A DNA stretch of 64,000 nt, from NCBI RefSeq assembly GCF_008693005.1, contig NZ_VXKE01000012.1, positions 1-64,000 of the forward strand. Direction: 5' to 3'. This document shows positions 16,736 through 26,013 of the stretch, piece by piece (position 1 is the first letter of the stretch; the number at the start of each line of letters is the position of its first letter). The DNA comes from Helicobacter canis (GTDB lineage Bacteria; Campylobacterota; Campylobacteria; Campylobacterales; Helicobacteraceae). The notes under the pieces were generated by a model. That model had not been told where the DNA came from and did not search any database. It saw only the letters and a list, made by a program, of their open reading frames with translations. Position numbers and translations under genes: made by a program.

Positions 16736-18645
16736 TAAGCCTTACCATTCTCTTGATAGTCATAATCTGTGTTAATATGCCACAAATCACACTCCCTGCC
16801 CAAAATCTTATCCGCACACATAAGCCCCATAAGAATGCTATGGTCTTGATTGTTATACTTAAAGCTCCCATTTCGCCCGATGAAATACAAGTCTTTAAAG
16901 CTATCTAGGGCTTTGTAGATTTTATGCAAGTTATCTTTGTAGCCCCGCTCATACACAGGGTAGCTTTTGTGGATTTTTAGCACGCTGGTGTTTTTGATAA
17001 GGCTAGAGTCTGCTACAAGCTTAGATTCTAGCAAATCCCTTTTTGCCATCTCACTTAGAGCATTATCATCTAGATTCCACAAGGCTTCATCATCATTTGC
17101 CCAATACTCAAGGCATAAAATCGCAGAATCTTTGCCGCATTGCAAGTCTTTAGTCCAATTGGCGAAGTTGGTGATTCTGCCGGTTTGGGTATCCTTGCTA
17201 TGCACATAAATCCAATTATCTTTAAATAATGCGGCTTGTTGCGATAAATGCGGGAGCTGCAAAAAATCGCGGCGGTCATTACCGCTAAGGTAACTCCCTT
17301 GCGATTTTTCTTGCAACCCACATTTCTCATCAACAATCCTAACATTATTTCTATCGTTGTAAGCGTTATTGTCAGGGTGGCTACAAAACACATTTTGTGC
17401 GTTTTGGGTGGATTCGGCTTTGCGCGATAAATCGGCGATTTCTGCGGACTCTCTGCGGTTACGCACGCCAAGTGCGCACCCTTGAGAGTCCTTGAAAAGC
17501 CCCGATTTCTCATCGCAAATCCTAGAATCCTTTGCTTGCTCGCTTAGAATTGGGGCGGTGTCAAAAGTGGATTCTAGTGTGTCGGCGTTTTTATGCCAAG
17601 CTTGTTTTTCTTCTTCTAGGATTCTAGGAATTGCGGTATTGCTTTCGTAGTTTTTTGGGGATTTTGGGGCAGAGCTAGACTTGAGGTCTGCGGTTGCCTC
17701 AAAACAAGGGATACCGCTCGGCGTTAGCCGATGTTTCTTTAGTAAAGCCAAATCCCCTACTTCTACATAAACTAAAATCGTGTTTCTAAATTTTAATCTC
17801 CCCGCCATTTCTTTCACACTAGAATCTAGCTCTTCTAGCGACAACACCATATCCCTAAAAGGTGCGGTTGAAATCACAATATCCCCGCTAAACTCACCCT
17901 TGTTTGTGTGAATACCCACCGCCTTTTTGCCCTGCGTTTTAATGCCTAGCACCTCCACACCACAATGCACCACGCCGCCGCGTTTGATAATCTCTTGCTT
18001 CATATTTTCATATACCACGCCACAGCCCTTTTTGGGGTAGCTAAACTCATCAACCAAAGTCTTATGCTTTTTGCCCCCACCGCCAAAGAATGCGGACTTT
18101 ATCGCTTCATAGAGATTAAGCCCTTTAATGCGTTGTGCGGCGAAATCCGCATCTAGCTCACTGCACTTAATCCCCCAAAGCTTTTCTGTGTAGCTTTTAA
18201 AAAATATGCTATACAAGCGATAGCCAAAGGCATTTGCCACCCAAGATTCAAAGCTATCCCCTTTAAAAGGGCTAATTTTTGCTCTTATGTAGCTAAGGAC
18301 GCATAAAGTGGATTCTAGGAAGCCCAGCTTAAAAAGCGCGTCAAAGCCACGCAAAGGGTAGTAGAAAAACTTGCGGTTATAAAAGATTCTAGTAAGTCGT
18401 GAGACTTTCTCATATTCACCATTTGTGTGGGAGTGCCAAAAGTCATTTAAGCGAGTATCCTTGCTAAAGAAGCGATGCGGTCCAATATCCACAATCTGTG
18501 AAAAAAGCTCTATGCTTTTACTCATTCCGCCCACTTGTGATTCCAGCTCAAAAATCTCCACGCTATATCCATTCTCACTTAGCACCCTAGCCGCGCTAAG
18601 CCCAGCGGGTCCTGCACCGATGATTAAGATCTTTTTTTGTGTCAT
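16735..18645 (-). CDS. NAD(P)/FAD-dependent oxidoreductase (UDP-galactopyranose-mutase/amine-oxidase-like) with a large repeat-derived insertion
   Basis: The N-terminus has the Rossmann dinucleotide site ILIIGAGPAGLSAARVL (6-22), then FELESQVGGMSKSIEL (32-47) and DIGPHRFFSK (53-62), typical of the amine-oxidase/mutase-like FAD fold. The C-terminal FAD motif is DLYFIGRNGSFKYNNQDHS (near 585-603). Residues about 302-474 are not family sequence. They are translated from a family B element ([13 protein letters not shown]) and three family A hairpins (17231-17340, 17410-17530, 17619-17756). Without that block the protein is about 463 residues, a normal size. The frame stays intact across all insertions. 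The neighbours are surface-glycan genes, so a sugar-nucleotide or glycolipid substrate is inferred. Confidence 0.8.
   Translation of the reverse strand: MTQKKILIIGAGPAGLSAARVLSENGYSVEIFELESQVGGMSKSIELFSQIVDIGPHRFFSKDTRLNDFWHSHTNGEYEKVSRLTRIFYNRKFFYYPLRGFDALFKLGFLESTLCVLSYIRAKISPFKGDSFESWVANAFGYRLYSIFFKSYTEKLWGIKCSELDADFAAQRIKGLNLYEAIKSAFFGGGGKKHKTLVDEFSYPKKGCGVVYENMKQEIIKRGGVVHCGVEVLGIKTQGKKAVGIHTNKGEFSGDIVISTAPFRDMVLSLEELDSSVKEMAGRLKFRNTILVYVEVGDLALLKKHRLTPSGIPCFEATADLKSSSAPKSPKNYESNTAIPRILEEEKQAWHKNADTLESTFDTAPILSEQAKDSRICDEKSGLFKDSQGCALGVRNRRESAEIADLSRKAESTQNAQNVFCSHPDNNAYNDRNNVRIVDEKCGLQEKSQGSYLSGNDRRDFLQLPHLSQQAALFKDNWIYVHSKDTQTGRITNFANWTKDLQCGKDSAILCLEYWANDDEALWNLDDNALSEMAKRDLLESKLVADSSLIKNTSVLKIHKSYPVYERGYKDNLHKIYKALDSFKDLYFIGRNGSFKYNNQDHSILMGLMCADKILGRECDLWHINTDYDYQENGKA
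17231..17340 (-). repeat. hairpin repeat element (family A) inside FAD-enzyme gene
   Basis: Arms GCAAAAAATCGC and GCGATTTTTcTTGC pair around an inner GGTCATTACC / AAGGTAACTCC loop; outer ATAAATG / CATTTCTCAT also pair. Translated as NNVRIVDEKCGLQEKSQG.... Confidence 0.7.
17410..17530 (-). repeat. hairpin repeat element (family A) inside FAD-enzyme gene
   Basis: Ends GGATTCGGCTTTGCG and GCAAATCCTAGAATCC on the plus strand. Near-identical to 53833-53953 and to 13112-13231. Translated as AKDSRICDEKSGLF...LSRKAEST. Confidence 0.85.
17619..17756 (-). repeat. hairpin repeat element (family A) carrying a family B element
   Basis: Begins AGGATTCTAGGAATTGCGG and contains the GCTAGACTTGAGGTCTGCGG loop. 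The other arm is interrupted by AACAAGGGATACCGCTCGG...GTTTCTTTAG, the family B repeat. Translated on the minus strand as [14 protein letters not shown]...AIPRILEEE. Confidence 0.75.
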
Positions 18646-18654
18646 TTATGCTCC

Positions 18655-19768
18655 TTAGTAGCGTGGGTTGCGATGCCAGTTGAGTGCTGAAGAAAGGATT
18701 GTCTCAATATCTGCAAAAAGTGGATTCCAGCCTAGAATCTGCTGTGCCTTAGTGCTATCGCCAATGAGTGTGGCAGGGTCGCCCTCTCGCCTAGATTCTA
18801 TAATGTAGGGGATCTGTCTGCCACAAAGCCTAGAAGCACACTCTAGCAGCTCAAAGATAGAAAATCCCAAGCCATTGCCGAGATTAAAGGCTTCACTCTT
18901 GCCGCCATTTAGCAGATGCGTTAGGGCTAGAATATGCGCACTTGCCAAGTCATCAATATGGATATAGTCTCTCACGCAAGAGCCATCTTTTGTAGGGTAG
19001 TCATCGCCATAAATGCTAAGAGATTCTCTCTGCCCCAAAGCAGTTTGCAAAAGAAGTGGGATTAAATGCGTTTCAGGGCTATGAGACTCGCCGATATTAA
19101 AAAGCATACTTGCCCCAGCGGCATTAAAATAACGCAAGATGACATACTCTAGCCCATAAGCGTGGCTAAAATCTTTTAGCATAGTTTCTACCACAAGCTT
19201 TGAGTAGCCATATGGGTTTATGGGGCTTTGCGGGTGGGACTCTGTGATGGGTAGGTGCAGGGGATTACCATAAGTGGCACAAGTGGAGCTAAAGATGATG
19301 TTTTTGATATGTGCTTTACGCATAGATTCTAGGAGGTTTAAGGAGTTGGCGATATTGTTGTAATAATACTTGCTAGGGTCTTTGACACTCTCACCTACAT
19401 ACGCAAAGGCAGCGAAGTGCATAACCGCTAGAATATCATAAGTGCTAAAAATGGATTCTAGTGCGGAAGTGTCGCTTAAGTCTGCGTGGATAAAGGTGGT
19501 GCGTGTGTGGGCGGTCTCTAGGCTTTCCCCTAAACTTTTATGCCCCCCCCCCCAAAGAAATATTAGAAGTATTAGCCATACTAGTAGCCTTAAGAGATTC
19601 TAGCAGAGAAGTTGTCGCATTGGGCAGTGGCGCGTAGTGCAGAGCCTGCTTATGTCCATAGACTAAACTATCTAGCACGATGGTATCAAAGCCAAGTGCG
19701 TTTAGCAGGGCATTGGCGTGAGAGCCGATGTAGCCAGCCCCGCCGGTTACTAAAATGGGATTTGTCAT
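18655..19768 (-). CDS. galE: UDP-glucose 4-epimerase GalE, phase-variable and out of frame at a G11 tract
   Basis: Interconverts UDP-glucose and UDP-galactose for LPS or glycan synthesis. The 5' piece starts at ATG 19768 (MTNPILVTGGAGYIGSHA, NAD-binding GxxGxxG) with AAGGACA upstream. The 3' piece contains HFAAFAYVGES, FSSTCATYG, the catalytic YGYSK and RYFNAAGA. Present G11 gives a TAA directly after the tract; G10 or G13 joins the halves into about 370 residues. GalE is normally about 340 residues, and the extra 30 or so lie around the tract (NISLGGGHKSLGESLE), so the tract sits in inserted sequence in a loop after LVYGHKQAL. An extended -10 lies at 19793-19801. Currently OFF. Confidence 0.92.
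19543..19553 (-). repeat. G11 phase-variation tract in galE (OFF)
   Basis: Context on the coding strand is TCTTTG11CATAAAAGTTTAGG, almost the same as at 20822-20832 in an unrelated gene. Confidence 0.92.
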
Positions 19769-19792
19769 AGCTGTGTCCTTAGGTGAGCGCGC

Positions 19793-19801
19793 ATTATAGC
19801 A
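19793..19801 (-). promoter_or_regulatory. extended -10 promoter of galE
   Basis: Minus-strand TGCTATAAT, 25 bases before the galE start and overlapping the gap and stop region of the upstream membrane-protein gene, so galE can be transcribed on its own. Confidence 0.5.
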
Positions 19802-19804
19802 CAA

Positions 19805-21398
19805 TCATTGTAGGTTATAGAGCGTGAAATGCTCGCTTGCATACACGATAGAGAAGCGCGCTAGCTGCTCTTTGTCAAAGAGTGGGGCAAAGCTAGATTC
19901 TAGCAAATACTGCGCTTTATCGAGCCGCTCTAGCTTGCTTGTAGCATAGCTTAGGCGACTAGTCGCTAGATAGAGCACGCGCGGCTTGAAAAACACGACT
20001 ATATCGCTTGGGCTTGTGTGCGTGGTGATAAACTCATACACCTGCTTAGATTCTAGCTCAAAGGCTTGCGGGTAGGACTCGTGGGACTTTAGGGCTAGGA
20101 TTGCTCTTGGCAGGGCGTTATGCTTGCTTGCTAGGTGGTAGCTATCTTTTAGCACGAAGTAGCCAAGCACTAGCGCGCACATTGCGATGATAAGCTTGGG
20201 GCGTTTGGAGTAGGTCCTTTGCACACCCCAAGCGATCCATATTGCTAGAAATGGCAGGACACTAAATACAAAGCGAATGCCCTGTAGTGGGGGCCAGATA
20301 ATCAAAATCGCTAGTGATGCCCCCACAAATAAAGCCGCAAACATATCGCGCTTATAGCACGCTCTTAAGCCTAGCACAAGGAAATACAAGCACACAGCCC
20401 ACACAAGCAGCCCTAAAGGATTGGGCAGTAAAAAGGCATATTTAGATTCTAGCAGACTAGGCGCAAGCAGAGCGAGCGGATTTGGCAGGGCGAAGAAGTC
20501 GCTAAAGATTCCAGCGTAGTAGATGATATTGCGCACGATAGTTTTAAGCGAGATACTCTCTAGCAGCAGCGCGATATGCCCCTCTCCCCCAGCAGAGTCT
20601 AAAGCATAGCGCACAAGCACCACTCCAAGTGCAAATACCACATAAGGCACAGCACTTAAGGCTAGATACCTGAGCTTTTGCTTTTGGATTCTGGTGAGAT
20701 AGTAGAGATGCAAGGCACATAGGGCTACTAGGATTGCTATGCCATTGCTACGGATAAGGTAGGCGCAGAGCATACTAAGTCCGCCAAGCACTCCTAAAGC
20801 AAGCAGCCCTAAACTTTTATGCCCCCCCCCCCAAAGAATTATTAAAAGAATTATTAGTAGCCATAGTAGAAGCAGCAAGCTTGCTTGCCTGCTCTAGTGG
20901 TGCTACAAATGCTTGCAGCACCACTACTGCTATAAAGCTTGCGCACATATAGGCAATGTCGCTTAGGATATTGCCACTTGCAAAGGATAAAAGCATAGGG
21001 TTTAGCGCGAAAGCTAGTGTGAGCGTGATGCTAGCTCCCATAGAAAACCGCCTAGATACATAGCAATAAAAGCAGATGATAAAGAGTGAAAAAAGCGCGA
21101 TATTGACACATTTAAGCGCGAGCAGATTCTCCCCAAAAATTGCAAGCACTGGCGCAAGCAGTAGCGGATACCCCCACGGATAGACATTTGGACCATAGGG
21201 GAAGTCATTAAGACTCATCATTAGTGTGTTATTAGCGATTTGGGTGGGGATTGTGCCAGCGATTAGGGCTTTTGCTTGGGCGATGTATTGGGAGAAGTCC
21301 CCGCCCCAGTTGTGGCTGCCATCTAGAAGGGCTAGCATAAGCGCAGCACTCACACACGCAAGCGCACAGGCGATGATAAACGATATAGATCTTTTCAA
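19805..21398 (-). CDS. phase-variable GT-C (GT39-like) membrane glycosyltransferase, out of frame at a G11 tract
   Basis: The 5' piece starts at TTG 21398 (AAGGAG five bases upstream; read as MKRSISFIIACALACV) and ends NNSFNNSLGGGA just after G11. The 3' piece reads on from the tract as WGGGHKSLGLLALGV to 19805. G10 or G13 would give one protein of about 530 residues with about 10 TM helices and a soluble C-terminal domain. NWGGDFSQYIAQAKAL after TM1 has the acidic residue expected of GT-C enzymes using polyprenyl-phosphate sugars. It sits next to galE. Currently OFF. The acceptor is unknown; surface glycan is likely by context. Confidence 0.78.
20822..20832 (-). repeat. G11 phase-variation tract (OFF)
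   Basis: TTG GGG GGG GGG GCA TAA in the present state; loss of one G opens the frame into GGGHKSLGLLALG. Confidence 0.9.
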
Positions 21399-21418
21399 GC
21401 TAACTCCTTAAAATGCGA

Positions 21419-21427
21419 AGTATAGCA
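21419..21427 (-). promoter_or_regulatory. candidate -10 for the GT-C gene at 21398
   Basis: Minus-strand TGCTATACT, 20 bases before the TTG start. Confidence 0.4.
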
Positions 21428-21429
21428 TA

Positions 21430-22821
21430 CTACCCTAGTAGGGCGATTTGGCGATAGTCGATATGCTCGCACTTGCTTAGGGCATCATCTTTGAGTGTGG
21501 GGAGCTTGCGCGCTACAAGTGCCTTACGCAAGGATAAACGCCAATCCCCAGATAAATCCTCCCAAAACAGCGCACGAAGCGAGTCATCAATGCTAAGGTG
21601 CTCTGCAAGCACTATGCGTCCTTTAATCCCGCTGCCATCGCAGGCTTCACAGCCCCTAGAGACATAGCCTTGCGGAGTTTTATGCTTGCAGTTATCACAA
21701 AGCTTGCCTACAAGCCTTTGGGCTATGATACACAGCAGGCTTGTCGCTACCACAGAGCGCGCTGCTCCCATTTCAAAGAGCCGCTCAAGGCTAGAGATAC
21801 AATCGTGGCTATGCAAGCTTGCTAGCACTAAATGCCCTGTAAGGGAGGCATTAAGGGCTAGATCTAGGGTCTGCTTATCGCGGATCTCGCCTACTAGGAT
21901 AATGTCTGGATCTTGGCGCAGGGTGGATTTTAGAGCTTCATAGAAGGAGAATCCTATGTCTTCATTAAGCTGGATTTGCGTGGCTGATGAGATTTGATAC
22001 TCGATAGGATCTTCTATGGTGATGATCTTTTTCTCCAAGGTTTGCAGCTCCTCTAAGAGTGCGTAGAGGGTGGTGGATTTCCCGCTGCCTGTTGGTCCTA
22101 CGACAAGGATAAGTCCGCTTTTTTTAGTGATAGAGTCTCGTAGCGCACTTGCAGTGCTAGGAGATAGCCCAAGGGTATCAAGGCTAAGGTGAGTAGTGTG
22201 CTTATGCAAAAGGCGCACGACAATAGACTCTCCATACAAAAGCGGCATACAGGATATGCGGAAGTCATAGTCCTTGTGTAAAAAGTTTTTTTGCATTCGC
22301 CCATCTTGGGGTAGGCGTGTTTCAGTAATATCAAGCCTAGAATCTAGCTTGATTTTACTTGAGAGCTTGCTAAAGTCATCAAGCTCTATGCGCCCAATCT
22401 CGCGCAAGATCCCATCAATCCTTAGGCGGATACTTGCATAGTGGGGCTTATGCTCGATATGCACATCGCTTGCCCCAAGTGCTAGGGCTTGCTCCAAGAG
22501 ATAGTGCAGCCTAGAATCCACCTCATCAAGTAAGTAAAAATGCTCCACAAAGCCCACCGCCTTTAGAATCCAATAAAAGCAAAACGAGCTTTCAAGGCAG
22601 AACTCTAGCTGCTTGCCTAGAGCTAGGTGCGGAGCTAGATGATGGGCTAGGAGCTGCTTAGAGTGCTCGCTAGGCTTAGCTAGCACGATTGTGATATGTG
22701 TGTCAGTGGCTGCATAAATGATCGCGCCAAATTTCTCACATAAACTTGCAGGTAAAATCTCTGTGTGGAGCTTGCGTGGGGCAAAGCTTGATAGATCTAG
22801 CTTTCTGCTTGTTTCTACCAT
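21430..22821 (-). CDS. GspE/PilB/MshE-family secretion ATPase
   Basis: Hexameric ATPase that powers assembly of type IV pilus, type II secretion or DNA-uptake pseudopili at the inner membrane. Visible motifs are LILVVGPTGSGKSTTLYAL (Walker A), ITIEDPIEYQ (Asp box), LRQDPDIILVGEIRD (Walker B), ASLTGHLVLASLHSHD (His box) and a C-terminal zinc tetracysteine CDNCKHKTPQGYVSRGCEAC (C-x2-C ... C-x2-C). I start at ATG 22821 (MVETSRKLDLSSF) with GGAG seven bases upstream; the longer frame to 22974 overlaps the previous gene. About 463 residues. Last gene of the operon. Closest functional parallels are CtsE of Campylobacter and MshE; no GspF/PilC partner is visible in the window. Confidence 0.92.
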   Translation of the reverse strand: MVETSRKLDLSSFAPRKLHTEILPASLCEKFGAIIYAATDTHITIVLAKPSEHSKQLLAHHLAPHLALGKQLEFCLESSFCFYWILKAVGFVEHFYLLDEVDSRLHYLLEQALALGASDVHIEHKPHYASIRLRIDGILREIGRIELDDFSKLSSKIKLDSRLDITETRLPQDGRMQKNFLHKDYDFRISCMPLLYGESIVVRLLHKHTTHLSLDTLGLSPSTASALRDSITKKSGLILVVGPTGSGKSTTLYALLEELQTLEKKIITIEDPIEYQISSATQIQLNEDIGFSFYEALKSTLRQDPDIILVGEIRDKQTLDLALNASLTGHLVLASLHSHDCISSLERLFEMGAARSVVATSLLCIIAQRLVGKLCDNCKHKTPQGYVSRGCEACDGSGIKGRIVLAEHLSIDDSLRALFWEDLSGDWRLSLRKALVARKLPTLKDDALSKCEHIDYRQIALLG

Positions 22822-22831
22822 TTCTAAGCTC

Positions 22832-23590
22832 CTAGAATCCATAATAGCGTTTAGCTTGGAGGTAGAGTGTATAGGCGGCTTGCTTTTGCTCAATGCTTGC
22901 GTGGTAGTCTTGCTCAAAGGAGAGCCAATACAGCTCCCATACTTCCTTGCCACCATTGTGGAGTAAAAATGCACGATATAGCCAGATTCTAGCGCGTGTA
23001 AAATCTTGTGCTAGAAGATTGCTTTTAGCAATGCTTAGGGCATTTGTGTAGGTGAGATTACCTGTGATAATGCTCTCTTTCTCATCGGGGATTGGGATTG
23101 CTGGAGGCTTTGTGCTTAAGGCTTGGAGCGAGTCCCCCATACCGATGTTGCCTTTACTTGGGGTGCTAGTTTGTGGGCGAGCTTGCTTGGGTGGGCTTGT
23201 GGGGAGAGTGGTAGGCGTGCTAGATTCTAGGGCTAAGGCTTTGCGCAAGCTCTCTTGGTGCGCACTTTGACGCTCATAGAGTATGCCTAGCACAAACACA
23301 CTCCACAGCCCAAAAAACACACTCAAACACAGCAGGGCTAGAGTGATGAGTGCGTTTCTTTTGGCTAGGCATTGTGCAAGGAGTGTGCGCAGAAGCGTTG
23401 CAGTATAAGTGCTTGCTCGCTTGCAAAATGCCTTTGCCTTATTTGCTTTAGTAGTTATTTTATCAAGCAGCCTATATGTTTGGTGCATTTTGGGCTTTAG
23501 GGCGGCACAGATTCTAGTGCAAGTGAGAGTAAGCTTTGTGCGCATTTGTGAAAGCTTGCTTGCGGTGGATTTTAGGGATCTAGGCTTCAT
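22832..23590 (-). CDS. inner-membrane pilus/competence accessory protein (MshN-like position), function uncertain
   Basis: A 252-residue protein with a basic N-terminal cytoplasmic region, one TM helix (residues about 88-108), a Pro/Ser/Thr-rich periplasmic linker (about 120-165), and a C-terminal helical stretch with a single TPR-like repeat (SIAKSNLLAQDFTRARIWLYRAF). Its start overlaps the secretin stop by 11 bases and its stop is 10 bases before the ATPase start, so it belongs to the same operon. MshN in MSHA clusters has a similar layout; in Campylobacter the equivalent slot holds other Cts proteins. I cannot assign a specific family. Confidence 0.75.
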   Translation of the reverse strand: MKPRSLKSTASKLSQMRTKLTLTCTRICAALKPKMHQTYRLLDKITTKANKAKAFCKRASTYTATLLRTLLAQCLAKRNALITLALLCLSVFFGLWSVFVLGILYERQSAHQESLRKALALESSTPTTLPTSPPKQARPQTSTPSKGNIGMGDSLQALSTKPPAIPIPDEKESIITGNLTYTNALSIAKSNLLAQDFTRARIWLYRAFLLHNGGKEVWELYWLSFEQDYHASIEQKQAAYTLYLQAKRYYGF

Positions 23591-25145
23591 TGATTGTGTA
23601 GGGCGTGCTTTGATTATCGATAATGGTTGGGGTGATGATGATGACCATTTCGCGCTTTTGCTTTATGCTCTTTTTGTAGGAAAAGAGGTATTTGAGCAGG
23701 GGGATTGAGCCTAGCAGGGGGAGCTTTTTGGTCTGTGTAGAATCTGTCTCGCTGATAAGCCCGCCTAAAATCACGCGCTGCCCATTTTGTATGCGCACAA
23801 TGGAGGAGAGCTGATTGGTAGAGAGATTGGGCGGAGCGTTTAGGGCTTGGGGCTGGTTTTCTATGGAGGGGTCTTTTGCCGCGGTTATGGAGGGGTTGAT
23901 TTTTAGGATAATTTCTTGCCCATAGATTGAGGGCGTTACATCAAGCAGCACACCGCTAAAGACGCTTGGGTATTGGTAGCCGGTGTTTTGGATTGTGCTG
24001 GAGTTGGTGGAGGTCTGGTAGATTAGGCTTTGGGAGTAGCGCAGGACATTGCCCACAGAGATGATGGCTGGCTGGTTGTTTAGGGTGATGATTTTTGGGT
24101 TGGAGACGGACTTGGTCTTGCCATATTCTTGGAGAAACTGCACGATTTGCCCGATTGATAGATCTTGCGAGAAGACATATACGCCATAATTTAGCCCGCT
24201 AGAGCTAGCACTAAAGAGCGGGGTGGAGGTGTTTGGCGCGGTGTTAATGCCTAGCTCAAAGAGCTTGCCCCAATTTACGCCGATCGTGTTTATATCGCTA
24301 TGCTCTATGTGGAAGATTTGCACATCGATTTGCACCTGCTCTCTTAGGCGCGCTTGCAGGGCATCTAGGTAGATTCTAGCGCGATCTAGCTGGCTTGGTG
24401 TGGCATTTATGGTGATGAGTCCTGCGCCTTTGTTGATGATAATGCGTGGGTGCTTGGGATTGTAGCTGTCGTTTTCTTGGTAGATTATGGCGATAAGCTC
24501 ATTTTCTAAATCGCCCCAGAAATTTAGCTCATCAATGGAGTAGATTTTCGTGCCTGACTTGCCAAAAATTGGGCTTTGTGTGCCTTGGGTTAGGGCTTTT
24601 GTCTGTATGTCATCGCCTAGGGGGTTGGTGGCGTAGGGCTGGTGGTAGCTTGTGTGTGGGGTTAGGGACTGGGCTTGAGACTCTTGCCCATAGACGACAT
24701 CGGTATTGGAGCTGCCCACGCGTGCGGTGGCGATGTAGTTGATATGGAAAGTTTGCGTGCGTAGGTGGCTAAAGCGGATAAGCCCCTGCTCTAGGGAGTA
24801 ATGTGTATCGCTGGCTTTGGCTATGGTGGAGAGGATCTCTTGTATCTTTGCCTTGTGGAAAGAGAAGCTTACTTTTGTTTTATCTAAGGCGTTTTGGGCG
24901 TTGTTTTCTAGGATTAAAGAGAGCTTGCACTCAAGTGCGATCTCTTCTAGTAGGAGCTTGGGGGAGAGATTGGGCTTGCTTTGGAGGGTGAAAGATCTAT
25001 TAGCACATTCATTAGCTTGGGTTATGGAGAGTAAGAGGGTGCATACTAGCAATATAGCTAGAATCCGGTGCGGAATCTGGCGCGCAAAGCTAGCGCAGTA
25101 GAATCTAGGCTTAAGTGAGTGTGTGGCAGATTCTAGGGCAATCAT
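23580..25145 (-). CDS. secretin (PilQ/MshL/CtsD-like outer-membrane pore)
   Basis: Forms the outer-membrane ring through which a pseudopilus or DNA passes. A 521-residue protein with N-terminal export signal (LLVCTLLLSITQANECAN), an STN-like small domain (KLLLEEIALECKLSLILENN), an N-domain (LITINATPSQLDRARIYLDAL) and the C-terminal secretin core: VSNPKIITLNNQPAIISVG, YPSVFSGVLLDVTPSIYG, VRIQNGQRVILGGLISE and KLPLLGSIPLLKYLFSYK (each truncated below 20 residues). The start overlaps the upstream stop (ATGA) at 25142-25145. MSHA-type gene order points to MshL; CtsD is the Campylobacter counterpart. Confidence 0.92.
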   Translation of the reverse strand: MIALESATHSLKPRFYCASFARQIPHRILAILLVCTLLLSITQANECANRSFTLQSKPNLSPKLLLEEIALECKLSLILENNAQNALDKTKVSFSFHKAKIQEILSTIAKASDTHYSLEQGLIRFSHLRTQTFHINYIATARVGSSNTDVVYGQESQAQSLTPHTSYHQPYATNPLGDDIQTKALTQGTQSPIFGKSGTKIYSIDELNFWGDLENELIAIIYQENDSYNPKHPRIIINKGAGLITINATPSQLDRARIYLDALQARLREQVQIDVQIFHIEHSDINTIGVNWGKLFELGINTAPNTSTPLFSASSSGLNYGVYVFSQDLSIGQIVQFLQEYGKTKSVSNPKIITLNNQPAIISVGNVLRYSQSLIYQTSTNSSTIQNTGYQYPSVFSGVLLDVTPSIYGQEIILKINPSITAAKDPSIENQPQALNAPPNLSTNQLSSIVRIQNGQRVILGGLISETDSTQTKKLPLLGSIPLLKYLFSYKKSIKQKREMVIIITPTIIDNQSTPYTINEA

Positions 25146-25474
25146 TCAAAGACTCTTTTTTGCAGGGCTAGGGTCTTTTTGTTGCCCTTTTTGTCTATGA
25201 GTGCGACTTCTTGTGCGTTGATATGCGTGATGATAAAAATGCCGATTTTATCGCCCACCTTATACCAAGTGTTGTGGATTAGGGCTTTGTGGTTTAAAAT
25301 CGCAGAGACTTTGAGCTCGACTTCCTTTTCGCCAAAGACATTATATATGCGATGATTATGCGCTGGAGGCTGGCGCAAAAGCACGCTTACTTGCTCTTGC
25401 AAACTTTGGGGTAGGCTTTGGGCAAAAAGGGGTAGCATACACAGCTGCATAGCCCACACACACCGCTTCATCAC
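25142..25474 (-). CDS. small exported pilus/competence protein (PilP/MshK/CtsR-like position)
   Basis: A 110-residue protein with a signal peptide (MMKRCVWAMQLCMLPLFAQS) and a small beta-rich domain. VFGEKEVELKVSAILNHKALIHNTWYKVGDKIG (near residues 45-77) resembles the PilP/GspC HR domain pattern of secretin-docking proteins. It overlaps both neighbours by four bases (ATGA), indicating translational coupling in the operon. The family match is weak by eye; position between the PilO-like and secretin genes is the main support. Confidence 0.75.
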   Translation of the reverse strand: MMKRCVWAMQLCMLPLFAQSLPQSLQEQVSVLLRQPPAHNHRIYNVFGEKEVELKVSAILNHKALIHNTWYKVGDKIGIFIITHINAQEVALIDKKGNKKTLALQKRVFE

Positions 25475-26013
25475 AGCTCTTTAAGCTTATGGAGTGTTTC
25501 TCCTAGATTTAGCACATCAAAGGACAGCTCTAGGCTACTTGCAAAAGGGGCGTTAATGGCAAGATTTTCGATGAAGACAAAATACTGCGCTTCTAAGAGC
25601 TCAATAATATCTTCTAGCATATCCACATCACCCATAGTGCTAAAGGATAAATGCGCGCCTTTGCGCTTCTCACCCTTGCTAAAGCTCGCTAGCTTTGTGG
25701 CAAGCTGGGCATTGGTAAGTGCGCGCTCTTGCAGGCTATGTAGGAGCTGCTGCTTGTAGGCTAGGGTGCTTGCTAGCTCTTCTTGGCTTGAGTTTGCTTC
25801 TAGCTGGGCTAAAGTGGATTCTAGCTCGTTTGCAAGCTTCTCTTGCGTGTCATAGGCAAACTTGCTTTGTGTCAAGGTAGTATCAATTGGCGGTAAGATC
25901 ACAAGGAAAGCCACGCCAGCGCACAGCACCAAGGGCAGGGCAAAGAGCGCGAGCTTTTCGCGCGCACTTTTTTGCATAAGCCAAAGATCGCAAGCGGTAA
26001 AGAGTCTAGGCAT
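25471..26013 (-). CDS. PilO/MshJ-like inner-membrane assembly protein
   Basis: 180 residues: a short cytoplasmic N-terminus, one TM helix (about 21-40), a coiled-coil (about 45-100, heptad-rich with ELESTLAQLEANSSQEEL) and a C-terminal ferredoxin-like domain (IENLAINAPFASSLELSFDV). This is the standard architecture of PilO/GspM/MshJ, which links inner-membrane assembly proteins to the secretin. The frame overlaps the upstream gene by 8 bases and the downstream gene by 4. Confidence 0.82.
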   Translation of the reverse strand: MPRLFTACDLWLMQKSAREKLALFALPLVLCAGVAFLVILPPIDTTLTQSKFAYDTQEKLANELESTLAQLEANSSQEELASTLAYKQQLLHSLQERALTNAQLATKLASFSKGEKRKGAHLSFSTMGDVDMLEDIIELLEAQYFVFIENLAINAPFASSLELSFDVLNLGETLHKLKEL

